Notes under the pieces: generated by a model
Seen by the model: only the letters and a program-made list of their open reading frames with translations
Database searches by the model: none
Told to the model about the DNA's origin: nothing
In this document: positions 22,085 through 34,684 of the stretch, piece by piece
How positions within the stretch are numbered: the stretch's first letter is position 1
Layout of the letters: every line of letters begins with the position of its first letter
Made by a program: the position numbers and the translations under genes
Origin: Asterias rubens
Lineage: Eukaryota; Echinodermata; Asteroidea; Forcipulatida; Asteriidae
Direction: 5' to 3'
Assembly: GCF_902459465.1 (NCBI RefSeq)
Contig: NC_047063.1
Location: 6,634,001-6,698,000, forward strand
Length of the DNA stretch: 64,000 nucleotides

Positions 22085-23313
22085 CACTGTTATTCTCCTG
22101 TGTAAAATAACGCTGTGTAACTTTTTGTTTAAACAACCTGTGTAATTTTTAAACAAGGTTGTGTGATCATATCCAAGCTGTGTAAATCCTATGTTGTGTA
22201 AATGTAGTTTTATGTTATAAACCGATATTTGCCGCCTAAAATGAACTTGAACAACTGTTGTGTAAACTTTTAAGCACGTGATATGAAAGTAGCCAATCAC
22301 GACGTCACAAAAAAGCTGGAAAAATGGCAGACGTGCCGGAGTTGTTAGAGCAGTGGGGATTTGGGGATTTGGTTGAAGTTTTTGACGGTAAGTACAATGT
22401 TTCAATTGTTTTATTAATAAAAAGCACGAACATGAAGTATTGTAGCGTAAACTGTGTGTGATTTTATCACATGGCTTTTGGTAAATTAGCCCAAAATTTA
22501 TTTCAAGAAGTTTGCTTACACGGCATCGACGGCACTGCATACAGTAGTGCACATGAAGTTCAACAGGAATATACGTTGATTCTGAACTGAAGGCTCGAAG
22601 TTGTTCGAATCTTCGATCATATTTTTTCCGTGCAAGTTTATTATGTTTGAGCCAGAATTTACACCCAAAACAATTTTTTATTTGAAGGGTATTCCGTAAT
22701 AAATGTGTTTGTGAAATGACTTAATATTAGTACAACCATTTGTGACCAATGATTTTCCGTTTCGGAAAAGTGCAAATTCCGTTTCCGTTTCCGACATAAA
22801 AATTCAGTTTCAACTTTACACGTTAAAAAACTCTCTATTAACCAACGGCCGATTCAGTTCCGGAGTTGGCAATTTTCAAAATTTTACGGATCCAATGTTA
22901 TAGAGATAAGCAGTAAAAACAAGTTAGAAACATGCAACAGCCGTTGCGTTATCATTGCACCAAGACAGAAACAGAACGTCAGCCATTTTGTTTTCACTTT
23001 GGCGACAAAATGTTGAAAGTTTATGGTTGATTTGTGACCTTTATGAGTGAACAATCAATGTGTGAGTTCATATAGAGCAGGGGTAAGCTGGTTTATGTAT
23101 GGTTGTTGATTAAAGGGAGGGATATAATGCAATTTGAGTGAAAAAAAACAGTAAAGAACGTGCCGTGAATGTGATGATTTTGACCTCCAACTCCGTAGTC
23201 ATGGTATGGTAGTGTTACTATAAATACCATAGAGCAAGGCCTATGCTAATACATATACTAGCATTGTAAACAACGTGTATTCATTTGTACATCGTTCGTA
23301 GGCTGACATGACC

Positions 23314-23557
23314 GGGGCCCAATTTCAAAGAGCTGCTAAGCACACAAATTTGCTTAGCATGAAATTTTTGCCTTGATAAAAACAGGATTACCAGCCAAAT
23401 TTCCACGTGATTTTCAGGATAAGCAAACAACAGCTGAATACCATTAACAAGTATATGCAACAAAATGGAAATTTGGTTGGTAATCCTGTTTTTATCAAGG
23501 AAGAAATTTCATGCTAAGCAGATTTTCGTGCTTAGCAGCTCTATAAAATTGGGCCTG
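23314..23557. repeat. MITE with long terminal inverted repeats in the first SAM intron of element 3
   Basis: GGGGCCCAATTTCAAAGAGC at the left is mirrored by GCTCTATAAAATTGGGCC at the right. The arms continue through GCTAAGCA and the ATCAAGG/CCTTGAT words for more than 80 bp. I recognise the family from echinoderm genomes (memory, not searched). Confidence 0.8.
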
Positions 23558-23714
23558 GGTTAATACGATCTCACTTATTACGGTCTGATTGTTGATGTTT
23601 TCTAGTATTAAAAAAGAAGAAGTTTAATTAAGAACACAATGTTAAATTCGCTTGCCTATTCAATTTCAACACTTTTGAATTAAATTAATAACATGAAAAA
23701 AAAATGTTTTTGTC

Positions 23715-23800
23715 ACTTTTTTTACTTCAAATTCAAATTCAAATTCAAACTCAAATTTGTCACTTTTTTTACTTCAAATTCAAATTCAAATTCAAATTCC
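23715..23800. repeat. Nested tandem repeat (46-bp duplication of a TTCAAA array)
   Basis: TGTCACTTTTTTTACTTCAA followed by four ATTCAA-like hexamers occurs twice in a row. Confidence 0.75.
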
Positions 23801-24061
23801 ATGTCATGGCTCTCAACACTCAGCATGCACACAACGCACGGCGGCCATAGTACTATTCTAATATTTATTCTAAATATTTAAGAAATAAGGTCACATGTCA
23901 AAATAATAGGGTTTAGCATAAGTATACAGCTAGTAATAGTTGTGTTCTTTGAAAACTGTCTTGATCCTTGTCGCTTAGCCTAATCCACACAAAATAATAG
24001 AAATTAGCTGTGATGGAAAAGATTAAATCCTTATTATTTGCTTTGCTGTTGTACCTTTCAG

Positions 24062-26765
24062 ATAATGGAGTTGACAATGAATCGTTCCTCCTTCTTGATC
24101 CTGAAACAATCAAAGAGCTGATACCAAAAGTAGGACCAAGGATGAAATTTCTAAAGAAATACAGAGATTACACAGCCAAGCCCAATGCAGTTGACGAATT
24201 GCAAATGGAGAATGAAGCAGTTGCCATTGTAGAAATTGAAGCCAACGGTGCAGCCGAGGAAGAGAATGACGTAAATGATGCAGATGAGGTAATACATGAA
24301 GGTCTTACTTGTTTCAAGTGTCTTAAGGTGCAGAACAATGCATTTGAACTTTTTTCACATTTGAAGTATGTCCACAATATAAATGCAAGTACAACAACCC
24401 AAATAGTATGCCCACAGTGTCAGCTAGCATTTGCACACTGCAAAACATATAAAGACATGTAAGAAAACACCATGTACATGTACCCCAACTTCCACTTCAT
24501 GAAGGTGGTGCACAGTTTGCCAGGGATAACTTTTACATGGAGTATGAAGAGGAAGGAGAAGATAGTGAATCTTCAAGTGACGAGGAATGTTTTGAAGGCA
24601 GCCTACAAGAAAAAATGTCTCTGTTTGTTTCACATATGAAGTTTAAAGACCTGCCAACATCTACCGTTAAAACAATTACTGAAAATGTCCAAGATATCAT
24701 AGCCTCAACTGTCAATCTGGTTAAAAAGAACATAGGCACCATGCAAGAAGAATTTGAAAGTGGAGAAATAAATCAAGGATCATTTGCGGATGCCCTGGAG
24801 TTGTGTGACTCATTAAAGTGTCCCATGGAATGCCTGAAATCAGAGAAGTCCCAAATGGAGTATTTATTGGACAAGGGAGTGCTTATTTTACCAGAAGAAA
24901 AATTGCTAGGACATTGCTGGGTAGCAAGCCTAAACAAATCCACTGGACGAATGGAACAAGTGCGAAAGCAAGAACACTTCCAATATGTACCAATAGATAA
25001 AGTCCTAAAATCTTTTTTGGAACAACCAGGAATGATGCGCATCATTTTAGATGAAGTTAATGCAGTTGAGGAAATTGGTGTGTTGAAGTCTTACCGTGAT
25101 GGTGAACTATACAAACATAGTTTCAATGAAGATGGTCGTGATGATGGTTTGATATTGCCATTGTTGTTGTACAGTGACGAGTTCGAACCCGCAAATCCTC
25201 TGGGCTCCAGGAGGGGGGCATACAAGCTTTGTGCATTTTACGCGTCAGTCCTATGTCTCCCAAGAAAGTACCAGAGTGTTTTAAGCAACATATTATTGGT
25301 AGCCTTGGTAAAATCAAAATTAGTCACAAAGCATGGAATCAATTCAGTTCTTGATGTCATTTGTGCTGAACTACATAAAATATATACAACTGGCATCGTA
25401 CTTAATTGTGTTGAATTTAAAGGGCGTGTTTACCCAAAACTGTTTCAAGTAATTGGTGACAATCTAGGGCTGAATTCCATGTTGGGATTCACTTGCGGAT
25501 TTACGGCCAACCACTACTGCAGGGAATGCCGATCACACAGAGATGACTGCCAAATACAAGAGAAAGAAGACAAGGATCAGCTACGGACCAAAGAAAATTA
25601 TGCTTTGGATGTGGAGATTGGAAATCTGACAATGACTGGTGTGGCGAGAAGTAGCAGCTTGAATAACTTGCCTTATTTTCATGTAGTTGAGAACAGCACA
25701 TTTGACATAATGCATGATCTGTTAGAAGGGATGGTGCCACTTGTCGTCAAGTTGGTTTTGAAATATTTGATAGATGAGCGGGCACTTTCACTTGACGACC
25801 TGAACAGTAGAATATTCAGCTACAGTTATGGATTTACTGAGAAGCAAAATCGCCCAAGTCCAATAACAATGACATCTTTGTTGAATCCGAAAGGGGCAAG
25901 TGGCCAAAAAGCTGCACAAATGAATTGCTTGATCAACAACTTGTGTATGCTTATTGGTGACAAGGTGGAACAAGATTCGGAGCCATGGCAAGTTCTGTTG
26001 AGTCTTCTAGATATATACAAAGTTCTGCAAGCACCCGTCATAACTGTTGAAGCTACCTTCATGCTGAAGGCTAAAATAGCAGAACACCTTCAACTGTATA
26101 AAGCTGTTTTTGAAATGCCACTGACTCCCAAGCAGCATTTCCTTGTACATTATCCTCGTTGTATGAGGCTTCTTGGTCCATTGAACAACTACACATGCAT
26201 GCGGTTTGAAGCTAAGCACAAGGGCTTGAAGCGTATTGCAAGGGCTTCCAATAACTTCATAAATATCGCAAAAACTGTAGCTAAGAGACATCAGATTAAA
26301 CAGAGCTATGGGTTTCTACTCAAGCAAGACATAGAGCAAAGGGAAATGGAAGTGTTAGGTCAAGATGTTATACCAGCATCAACACTGCAAAGCGCTGAAA
26401 CAGTCTGCACAATACTTCAGTGTCCTCTCTACAGTGATGTAACTCTTGCAAATGCAGTGATATTGAATGGATACAAGTTCAGACCCCACACAATGGTCCT
26501 TCTTGGGTGGAATGAGGACCTTCCAAAATTCGGAGAAGTTCAAGAAGTTTTCATACTTAACGGTATTATTTACCTCTCGCTGCAACTGTGGGCCACCCTT
26601 TACTTTGATAGACATTATTATGCATATGCTGTGACTACCACTTCTGACGATGTGCAAGTAATGCAGGCCAATCAACTCGGCGATTACAGACCTGTTCATG
26701 CAGTGCAGAGCTATGATGAAGATGACCAGACTTACTATATAGTAGTGCGATATCAACCTGCATGA
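24062..26765 (+). pseudogene. EnSpm element 3 transposase, read in frame from the SAM exon, one frameshift
   Basis: If the donor at 24289 is not used, the SAM exon reads straight through into GLTCFKC and a C2H2-like set, with no Met in between. Unlike element 2, the transposase would then be a SAM fusion. The frame ends at a TAA near 24460 inside the finger CPQCQLAFAHCKTYK. The RHVRKHH half of that finger continues in the next frame, consistent with loss of one A. The main frame then runs to 26765: acidic linker, GDNLG (about 25456), NHYCREC, HDLLEG (about 25713), and RFEAKH (about 26206). Apart from the missing base it looks well preserved. It could be a homopolymer sequencing error. Confidence 0.75.
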
Positions 26766-27398
26766 GGCTTGTTAGAGGTCTTGTAACCAGGGTTGTATCT
26801 AAACCACTTTGAGTATTGGTTGAAAATCCTGTTAAAAGTAAGAATTATTGCTCAAATTTGCGTAATAATGTGTCATTTTAATGAAACAAATTCCTGGTCA
26901 TTCAACAGGTCTTTAGTACCAGTTGGTGGAGAAAGATTGTAACAATTATCAGCTGGCGCAGCTGTACAACTCTGTTCAAAACTCATAGAAAAGAAAATTG
27001 CTATCACCAATTATCCTAATTCATTTTACAAGTGTATTTTTGGTGACTTACAATGTTCTAGACCTGATGGAAAATAGGCATTCTTATAATAATAACATAA
27101 AATGAAGCATGTGTACAAAATACTAGACAAGGTCTAAGGGAAACGAGATTATGATGGTTGTGGAATTTTACCATATAACCCCATAAAAATATTTGGCAAT
27201 AAGCAAAATGTACACACAAGGCCTTTTTTTGTCTTCCAAATAACTCTTTTAAAGAGTGAAAGTATTTTGAGCACTGCTATCATGTGTCTAATGAGATTCA
27301 ATATTGTCAAAGTGTCTGTCACTCATTATTATTCTACTTACAAGTATATTTACCTTTTATTCTACTTATTTAATGCTTATTTACTTTATTTAATGCAG
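26766..27398. other. Transposase 3' region and intron, no gene seen
   Basis: AT-rich. No AATAAA close to the transposase stop is evident, which would fit the transposase lying inside a longer transcription unit (inference). Confidence 0.35.
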
Positions 27399-27654
27399 AT
27401 TGTGCAGATTGTGCAGAAGAAGAAATTGGATGAAGAAGACAAAAGCCATGAGAGTACACCAAAGAGAGCAAAATATCTATTTGTAAGTTAAACTTAGGAA
27501 ACAACCCATACATGTAGAATGATAGTAAAAGCATAGTTAGCATATTAAAAAACGCATTTCACAGGTTTTTCCACTTTCTTCAGAGACGGACCTTTAGTTT
27601 GCCTGAGGAGCCTCTTTTCGGTAACTCCATAACCTGCTTCTGACTAAGAATTTG

Positions 27655-28105
27655 TTTATCTTGCATTCATAAATACCTGGGATAATATTTCCATTCTGAT
27701 TGGTCGAGAGCACGTCACGTGGTTGTGGTTAAACGTGTGGTATAAACGCAATTTATAGCTATTAGTACCCGCGATAATATTTTTGTACACACACGTGCAC
27801 AACCCAACACGCACAAAACAGACTTTTAAACAGTTTTTGAAAATGTACAATTTTCGAAAATTCGCTTACAAACAGGTTGTCACAGAGTGTCTTTTACCAC
27901 CGAATGTCCTTATTCTTTCACTTTGTAACAAAAGGGCATTTATGAATGGGAATAAAAGAGTGGTGAATAGTTCAAGGTTTTAAACGGCCGTTTAAAACCT
28001 TGCAAGGTCGTGACCGTGCGATACCTTTATATTGCACGGCCATGACCCTGCCGGTTTGAAACGGCCGTTTAAGAACTCGTCACCACTCTTTTATTCCCTT
28101 ATTTA
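27655..28105. repeat. MITE-like insertion in SAM-gene intron 3 of element 3
   Basis: GCATTCATAAATACC near the left is mirrored by GGCATTTATGAATGGGAATA near 27937. A second palindromic part (AAACGGCCGTTT twice, with CAAGGTCGTGACCGTGC and GCACGGCCATGACC) follows, and GAGTGGTGAAT/TCACCACTCT bounds 27958-28091. This looks like two nested foldback elements. Confidence 0.6.
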
Positions 28106-31100
28106 AATATTTTGCAGGATATTGAAGGCATTCTTCTGAACAGCAAACAAGGTAACCTCGTGGAAAGGATGAAAAAGGATAGGATGCTTCTACCAACAAA
28201 TCGGAGAACATTAGTGCAGACTCTAGTCAGCCATATGATAGAGAAACATGGTTTTAAGTAAGTATTCATTGTGTGTTAAACACATCAATTCAACTTTTAG
28301 TATTTTTTGGTTTATGAACACATTTTAGGTAGCTTATTAATCCCCACTCAATCTGATCATGACATCCAAATTTTTGTTGTTCTATGTAAAGCTGTGCAAT
28401 GGCTAGTTTCAAGCTGTTGATTGTAACTCCAGGCAGTGGTTGGTGGTTTTGTAATCCCTTTTGAATCGCTTGTGTTAGGCCACATGATAGCCATTGTGAT
28501 TATACTTGTTTTGTTGAGTGTGATTGCTATTATGATGGCTTATGACAGAAATTAAATAGTTGTATTATTTCGTGCAAAAATGCTTAAGAGAATGGCTCAT
28601 AAGCTCTGATTGTTAGTATGATCTTCTTTGGTAAGGGTAACTTCTAAAAAATAGAGGGGCACCATTATTCCTGTAACATGTGGGTTTTTTAAAAGTTTGT
28701 AATGAAAATTGCTCTTTCATTTTGAACTGAATAATGTCCCAGCATCCTCTTTCAGTATCGTACATGCTGATATGTTGATGCTAACTAATTGAATTACGCA
28801 CATTGCATTACAAAATTTGCCCTCAAACCTCACAAATTTGTCTATTGTGATCCACTTTTTCTTTGAACCACTTGAACCTGCTCTTCACGAGACACAGTTG
28901 CACCACAATATGAAAGGTGGGTGCAATTTTCACGAGTAAGGGAAGATAATTATAGGCTTGTTGACACACATGTTTTGTTTACATGCTATTTTACAGTCCA
29001 CCAGCTTGCATCAAAGAAACCTTGGCCAGCAGCCTTGTTGAGGAGTACGCCTTTCTTAAAGACACAGAAGGCATAACAGGATACGTAAGTTTTGCCATGC
29101 ATAAACACATTGTGTCACTCTTGACTAGCACAGATTATTATTTTGGTGTACCATTATTCAACCACTCTCCTCAAACTGATTGGAAGTGTCTGCTCATGCC
29201 CTTGTTTTTCAGTCCCTCATCTACTGATATGAAGAAATGTATTAGTCTCCCATCTACATGTACTTTTGATATCAAGTAGTTTATCAATCTCTTATATATT
29301 CCTGCTAACATCATCAACCTTTTATCTACTGGTTGTGCCAGGTAGTCCCTCTTCTACTCATGTTAACCTTGGATTGCTTCTTTCTTTTTTTATTCAGGAG
29401 CAGTGGTTTGTGAAAGGCAGAAAAAATTATCCTGCCGGTGGCAGCCTCGAAGACCGATTACGGTATGTCAGGATGAAACATTTCAAGCACATGAGAGAGA
29501 CCACCGGGACCACTTCTGGGACAACTAGTGAAAAGAAGAATCTTAGCAAGACACCTGTGAAAAGGAAGGAACTAACAACCCTGGTTGAACTGACCGAGTC
29601 ACAAGGTATGTGTTTGTTTGACCATTACTATTTTTTGACATTTTACACTTGTAAACAGATTTGCAGTTGGTTTTCACTGTTTTAACAGATGCATTGTAAA
29701 CCATATATTTAAACAAATATTGATGGCTTTATCTTGCAGTTCTGAAAAACATAGTTTCCCATGTGACATAGAAACAATTGTTTATTTCTCACGGACTATT
29801 TCAAGTGAAAGTTTATGATTTATTTTCCAAATGGTCAGTTGTTTTTATGAAGAGTTGTTCTGCCTGCAGCTTTAAACAAAATTCCAGTATAGTCAGTACA
29901 CAATGCACTCCTATTGTAAACCTAGGCCATGAAATAAGTTGTAAGCAAAATGGTTGTTGAGCATAAAAGACAAGTTGTCATGTTAAGTTACACTCGATGA
30001 AATAAGCACTGAAATTCGACGGTTCACAATTTATTTTTATGGTCATTTTTTAGTTAAAGAAGCAATAACATGGATGAAACATAATGAAGAACCAAAGGCA
30101 ATGTTATTTGAGTACATGGCCAACACCTGTAAACAACGTTACAACTGGATCAAGACAGATAGCCCAACTACAGCAGAGATCCTGGAGGTGTATCCTCGGC
30201 TGTTAGATCCAGGAATTGTAAGTTGCATGTTTTAATAACTAGCTTTTCTCTTTGTTGCAGTGGTATATGCGTGTTGAGTACAACATTTAGTAGAATTTAA
30301 GTTGCATTAATATGTTGGAATTAGACAGACAAAGATCTCTTTTTTACATATCAGCATCAACAGTGACCTATGGAGCAATTATTCTGAATGTTTGTCCATA
30401 GCAACAACCTATTGAATCCGATGAAAGTGAAACTTTATTTAAAAGATAACAAATATATTTACTGCCAGAAGGTTAGCCAAGAGCATTCAATAGGGTGCAA
30501 AACTGTATGGATGTTTGCACAGCACAATTACTTTTATTGGTTGAACTTAGTTCAATTTTGTAAAAATCTAAATAATAATTACTGACTATGGCTTTAACAT
30601 AACAAATAGCCAAATTCAAATTGTGGAAGAAACCTCTAATCCAGTGAAAACTGCACAGGACATTGACACTTATTGCCTTGTATTATTATTAAGCATAATG
30701 TATTGCCTTTACTAACAAATTGCTAATAACTTCAATAAAGGGTAATTATGACAAAAACTTTGAGAGATGCGGTGCGTAAATAATTAAAAAAGCTGGGAGA
30801 CTGCATCCTTCTGCAACTGAGTTTTCCAGTTGAGGTTTTTGTGGTGGCTGTAGCGTTTGACACAGTTGTAAAAGCTCACCTGATAATTATGTTAAACCAT
30901 TTATTTATAACTCATTTACTTACTTATTTTCCTTATTATGACAACTTTAGGTTGAGCAAGATTCCGACTGGCGATCTCTGAAGAGACTAACCAGCTTTAT
31001 GCTAAGTGGCCTTCTTTTTCCAAACAAGTGTACAAGTACAACTCGAAGGTACTCGGGATCAATTGGGAAAAGCAGTTGGATGTAGGAGAGATCGATTTTG

Positions 31101-32720
31101 GCAACTTGACAGAAGGTGAGGTATATTAAATACCCAACATAATAATTATTCTTAACTTTACCTTATTATATTCAGTGCAATGTGGAAAAAGAATACTCAA
31201 CAATTGTAAATTCTGAAAAAGAGTTTTGAAACTGAGCTTTGTAGTAGCCGTTAATTGGATTGATTCCATTTCCATTATCGGGTGTATATCTTATATTAAT
31301 TTATATTGCTACTACTTTCTGACATTTCTTATGACAACTTGGCAACAATTTCTTTTTTTGCTGCTTTAATTAGTTGCTTTAGAAATTACACACATGAGTG
31401 CCCTGAATATGGCCATTTTACAAGTGAACTCAAGGGACTCTTGCATTATTATTTCCATCAACATGTCTGCTCTGCAAGTGTGTATTTTTAACTGTCCCAT
31501 TTTTCTCTCTATCCTGCAGTCGATTGACATCATACTTAATTTGTTCATTTGAATTATTTTCATAATTTCAGAGGAGTGTCAAGAACTGGCTTTCTCAGTT
31601 TTGCCATTACTTTTTGTGGGGAGGAGCAAAGGCATGAAAGGGAGATGTACCCCTGCAGAATCCCTGCGATCGTTCATCGATATGAAACCAGTAAGCTATT
31701 TTTTTAATTTTTGAGAATTTGTTCAATATGTCATTTTGATAAGTGGTTTTTTATTGTCAGACATTGTAAGACGAGGCTAATTCCTCATTTAGCTGGGGAT
31801 TAACAAAAGTAAATTTTGTCCAAATCAAGACACTTTTCGTTTGTAGTGTTTGCGACCCTTTTTTAGAAAAGTAGAAACCATGTTTTCAGGTCTTCCATTT
31901 TACTATTTATTGGGAAAGCACTTCAAGGGTTTCAGTTTCCACTACTCCTGAAAATGCTAACTGATCCCTTTATACTTACAAATCTTGGTGCTTTTGGGGT
32001 TAACAAGGATCCTTTAATTTGATGGATGACAAGATACAATGAAAAAGGAGTCCTCTGGGCAATAGGCCTAGGTGCCAAAATAAACCAAATACACTTATCT
32101 TTAGAGCACACTGGATCCTGCATAATTGTTGAAAACAGACATGGTTTGGGATCCACTAGACCCCTTACATGTTTTAAGTGCAATCTCAGCTATTCAATTT
32201 TGTGCCAAGTGGGCTGTTCTTCTATGTTTAAATTATACCATATATTTTTTAATAGGAAGGTACTGACATCCAAAACTACATGGCGAGCATTCCGGCAAAG
32301 GAACGCCCACAGCCCTTCATTCTTCTTCTTGGTGGAAGCAGGTTCAGCCCTCAACAAGTCTTCATGGTAGTGGAGAGAAGGGCTGTTTTATGTTCATCAA
32401 TTCTTCAAGCAGTAGACATATGCATGAAAATTATCTATGTACTCGATTTGGATTACCAGCCACACTGCAGTGCAGTGTGGCACATGCTACAACACATGGT
32501 GTATATGTTGCCACCAGGTTCCCTGGCAGGTGTCTCATTGATAACTTTCCGAACTTGGCTGAGACATTTGCCAGAGGCCTAGGTAGGAATCTATTTTCAG
32601 ATAGGTTATACACACAGCATAAATAAAGAAAATTCCGAAACAAAAATATATGTAATGGCAAAGAAATTATAATAATAATGAAGTACATGCATAGTTACAA
32701 ACAAAAACTGTTTTCAAAGT

Positions 32721-33312
32721 TTAAAGGCACTGGACATGTTTGGTAATTATCACAGACCAGTATTGTCACTTGGTGTATCCCAACAAATGCATAAAATAAC
32801 AAACATGTGAAAGTTTGGGCTGAATTGGTCATCGATGTTGCAAGAAAATAATGAAAGAAAAAACACCCTTGTTCCCCAAATTTGGGTGCTTTCAGATGCC
32901 TGAAAAAGGCTTCAGGCCTGAAGTCTTTTTATATTTTAGTGAGAAATTACCTCTTTCTCAAAAACTAATTGGTAATTACTCAAAATATATATTAGCATAA
33001 AAACCTTCTTTGGTAACGAGCAACAGAGAGCTGTTGATAGTATAAAACATTGTGAGAAACGACTCCCTCTGAAGTAACGTAGTTTTTGAGAAAGAGGTAA
33101 ATTCTCACTAAAATAATAAAAGACTTCTGGCCAGAAGCCTTTTATTCCTATCTGAAAGCACACTAATTTGTACAACAAGAGTGTTTTTTCTTTCATCATT
33201 TTCTTGCAACTTCAATGACCAATTGAGCCCAAATTTTCACAGGCTTGTTATTTTATGCATATGTTGGGATACACCAAGTGAGAATACTGGTCTTTAACAA
33301 TTACCAAACGCG
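32721..33312. repeat. TTAA-type MITE (AGGCACTGGACA family), right end truncated
   Basis: It starts TTAA-AGGCACTGGACATG. The two halves are inverted: TTGTCACTTGGTGTATCCCA to CACCCTTGTT is mirrored by AACAAGAGTGTT to TGGGATACACCAAGTGAGAA, and GTTTTTGAGAAAGAGGTAA also has its mirror. The right end stops near ACCAAACGCG without the expected CCAGTGCC-TTTAA. I know this family as common in echinoderms. TTAA target and foldback form suggest a Kolobok-type origin (inference). Confidence 0.75.
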
Positions 33313-33394
33313 TATTGTAAAAGCATGTGAGATAATTGAGTTCTAAATCAACAAATTTGTTTACTTTTTGATGGCAGATGTGGACATGGGAAAC

Positions 33395-33705
33395 CAGTGG
33401 TCAATTCATGACATGACCTGTACAATTTGTAGTCTTATATATTGTATAGTATGTTAATTCATTGACATTACCTGTACAATTTGAGTTGCTTTTAGATGAT
33501 ACATGTATATAGAACACAGAAAACATGAAAACTAATGGTCAATTCATGACTTGACCTGTACAATTTAGTATGTTAACACGCAAAACGTGGAAAATAGTAA
33601 ATTCATTGACACTATACCTGTACAATTTGGGTAAGTTTAAGATTTCAGATAGAACAAGGAAAACATGGAAAATGGTCAATTCATGACATGACCTGTACAT
33701 AGCTA
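33395..33705. repeat. Irregular tandem array
   Basis: Words of the form TGGTCAATTCATGACATGAC and CCTGTACAATTT, with GAAAACATGGAAAA, recur five times at uneven spacing. Confidence 0.6.
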
Positions 33706-34684
33706 CATGTATTTTTTGATGAGTGGGATAAGGACAAACGCGATGAGGTTGTGCATGGTCACTGTACATGTAGGTGTTTGGTGAAGCCAGTGGCATGCAA
33801 CCACCATAGCCACTACAAATTAAACAGGGAAATGTCTGATTAAAACTGACCCATTGGTGTATGTATAAATTAATTCTTTGTTTCCTGAATAAAAAGACCA
33901 AAGGTTGTTCGTGCATACAGATAAAGGTGTGCTATTTATCTGATTGCAGTTGAAGACAAATTTAACAAAGTTATAGTTTAAACTTCCTGTCAGAAACTTG
34001 TGCATAGCTATGAACAAACGCCACACTATGAGCTGTGGTGGTTCTGGGATGAACTGGTGGTTTAACAAACTTGATGTTTCGATCAGTGTGCTCTGATTGT
34101 CTTCAAGAAAACGAAGAATTCCTCTGAAGAAAATCAAATCACACTGGTTTGAGGCATCAAGATTTAAACCACCTGGTCTTTTCGAAACTCATGTACATGG
34201 TGTTTACTGCAAACCTTACTAGATTGTTTTTCCACTGTGCAATTATTGATTGGGATTTAATGTTTGTTTTTGTTGTGTTTTTTTTTTGGGGGGGCGGGGG
34301 GTAGTGTTTCAGCTTTTGTTTTGTAATTTGAAATGTTTGCCCAATGGCCGCACATACCAGTGCGCATTACTTTTGAAATTCTTATTTTTTTCACATTATA
34401 GAAACAAAAAGGTAAAAACAAAATGTTTCAAATTGCACAAAACGCCCATCACTAACTCCCCCCCCCCCCAAGAAGAAAAAATGGAAAACAAATTTAGACT
34501 GTCAATTATTGTTGTTATAGTTGTTAATTGTATGCCTTCATAAAAATGAATTGTGATGTGAAATGTTATTTGGTGTAGGCCTAGTTGTGGCTAATAAAAC
34601 TCACCCCAAAATTTAATTTAAAACCAAGGTTTCTGAATTGTATATTTTTTATGTGTCTTAAAATGGCCATTCCACAACTTAAAA

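Larger units (their letters stand above)
22324..32582 (+). pseudogene. SAM-domain accessory gene of EnSpm element 3, ten exons, one frameshift
   Basis: Proposed exons: 22324-22387, 24062-24288, 27417-27482, 28118-28257, 28997-29084, 29398-29605, 30054-30217, 30951-31115, 31572-31690, 32256-32582. All have GT-AG ends and agree in phase, except that exon 8 lacks one base. After VEQD the frame shifts, and the family-like frame resumes at FRLAISEETNQLYAKWPSF. Exon 9 begins in the phase expected had the base been present. Exons 1-2 encode SAM (MADVPELLEQWGFGDLVEVF, then FLLLDPETIKELIPKVG). Later exons match the SAMD3-like family (LPTNRRTLVQTLV, EDRLRYVRMKHFK, PFILLLGG). AATAAA lies at 32622, 40 bp after the stop. 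The first acceptor of exon 3 is ambiguous (27399, 27408 or 27417, all in phase). The transposase lies between exons 2 and 3. Confidence 0.7.

Noticed and set aside
33539-34137. Minus-strand frames of 105-125 codons
   Set aside because: Overlap an irregular tandem array; no domain or coding-like composition.
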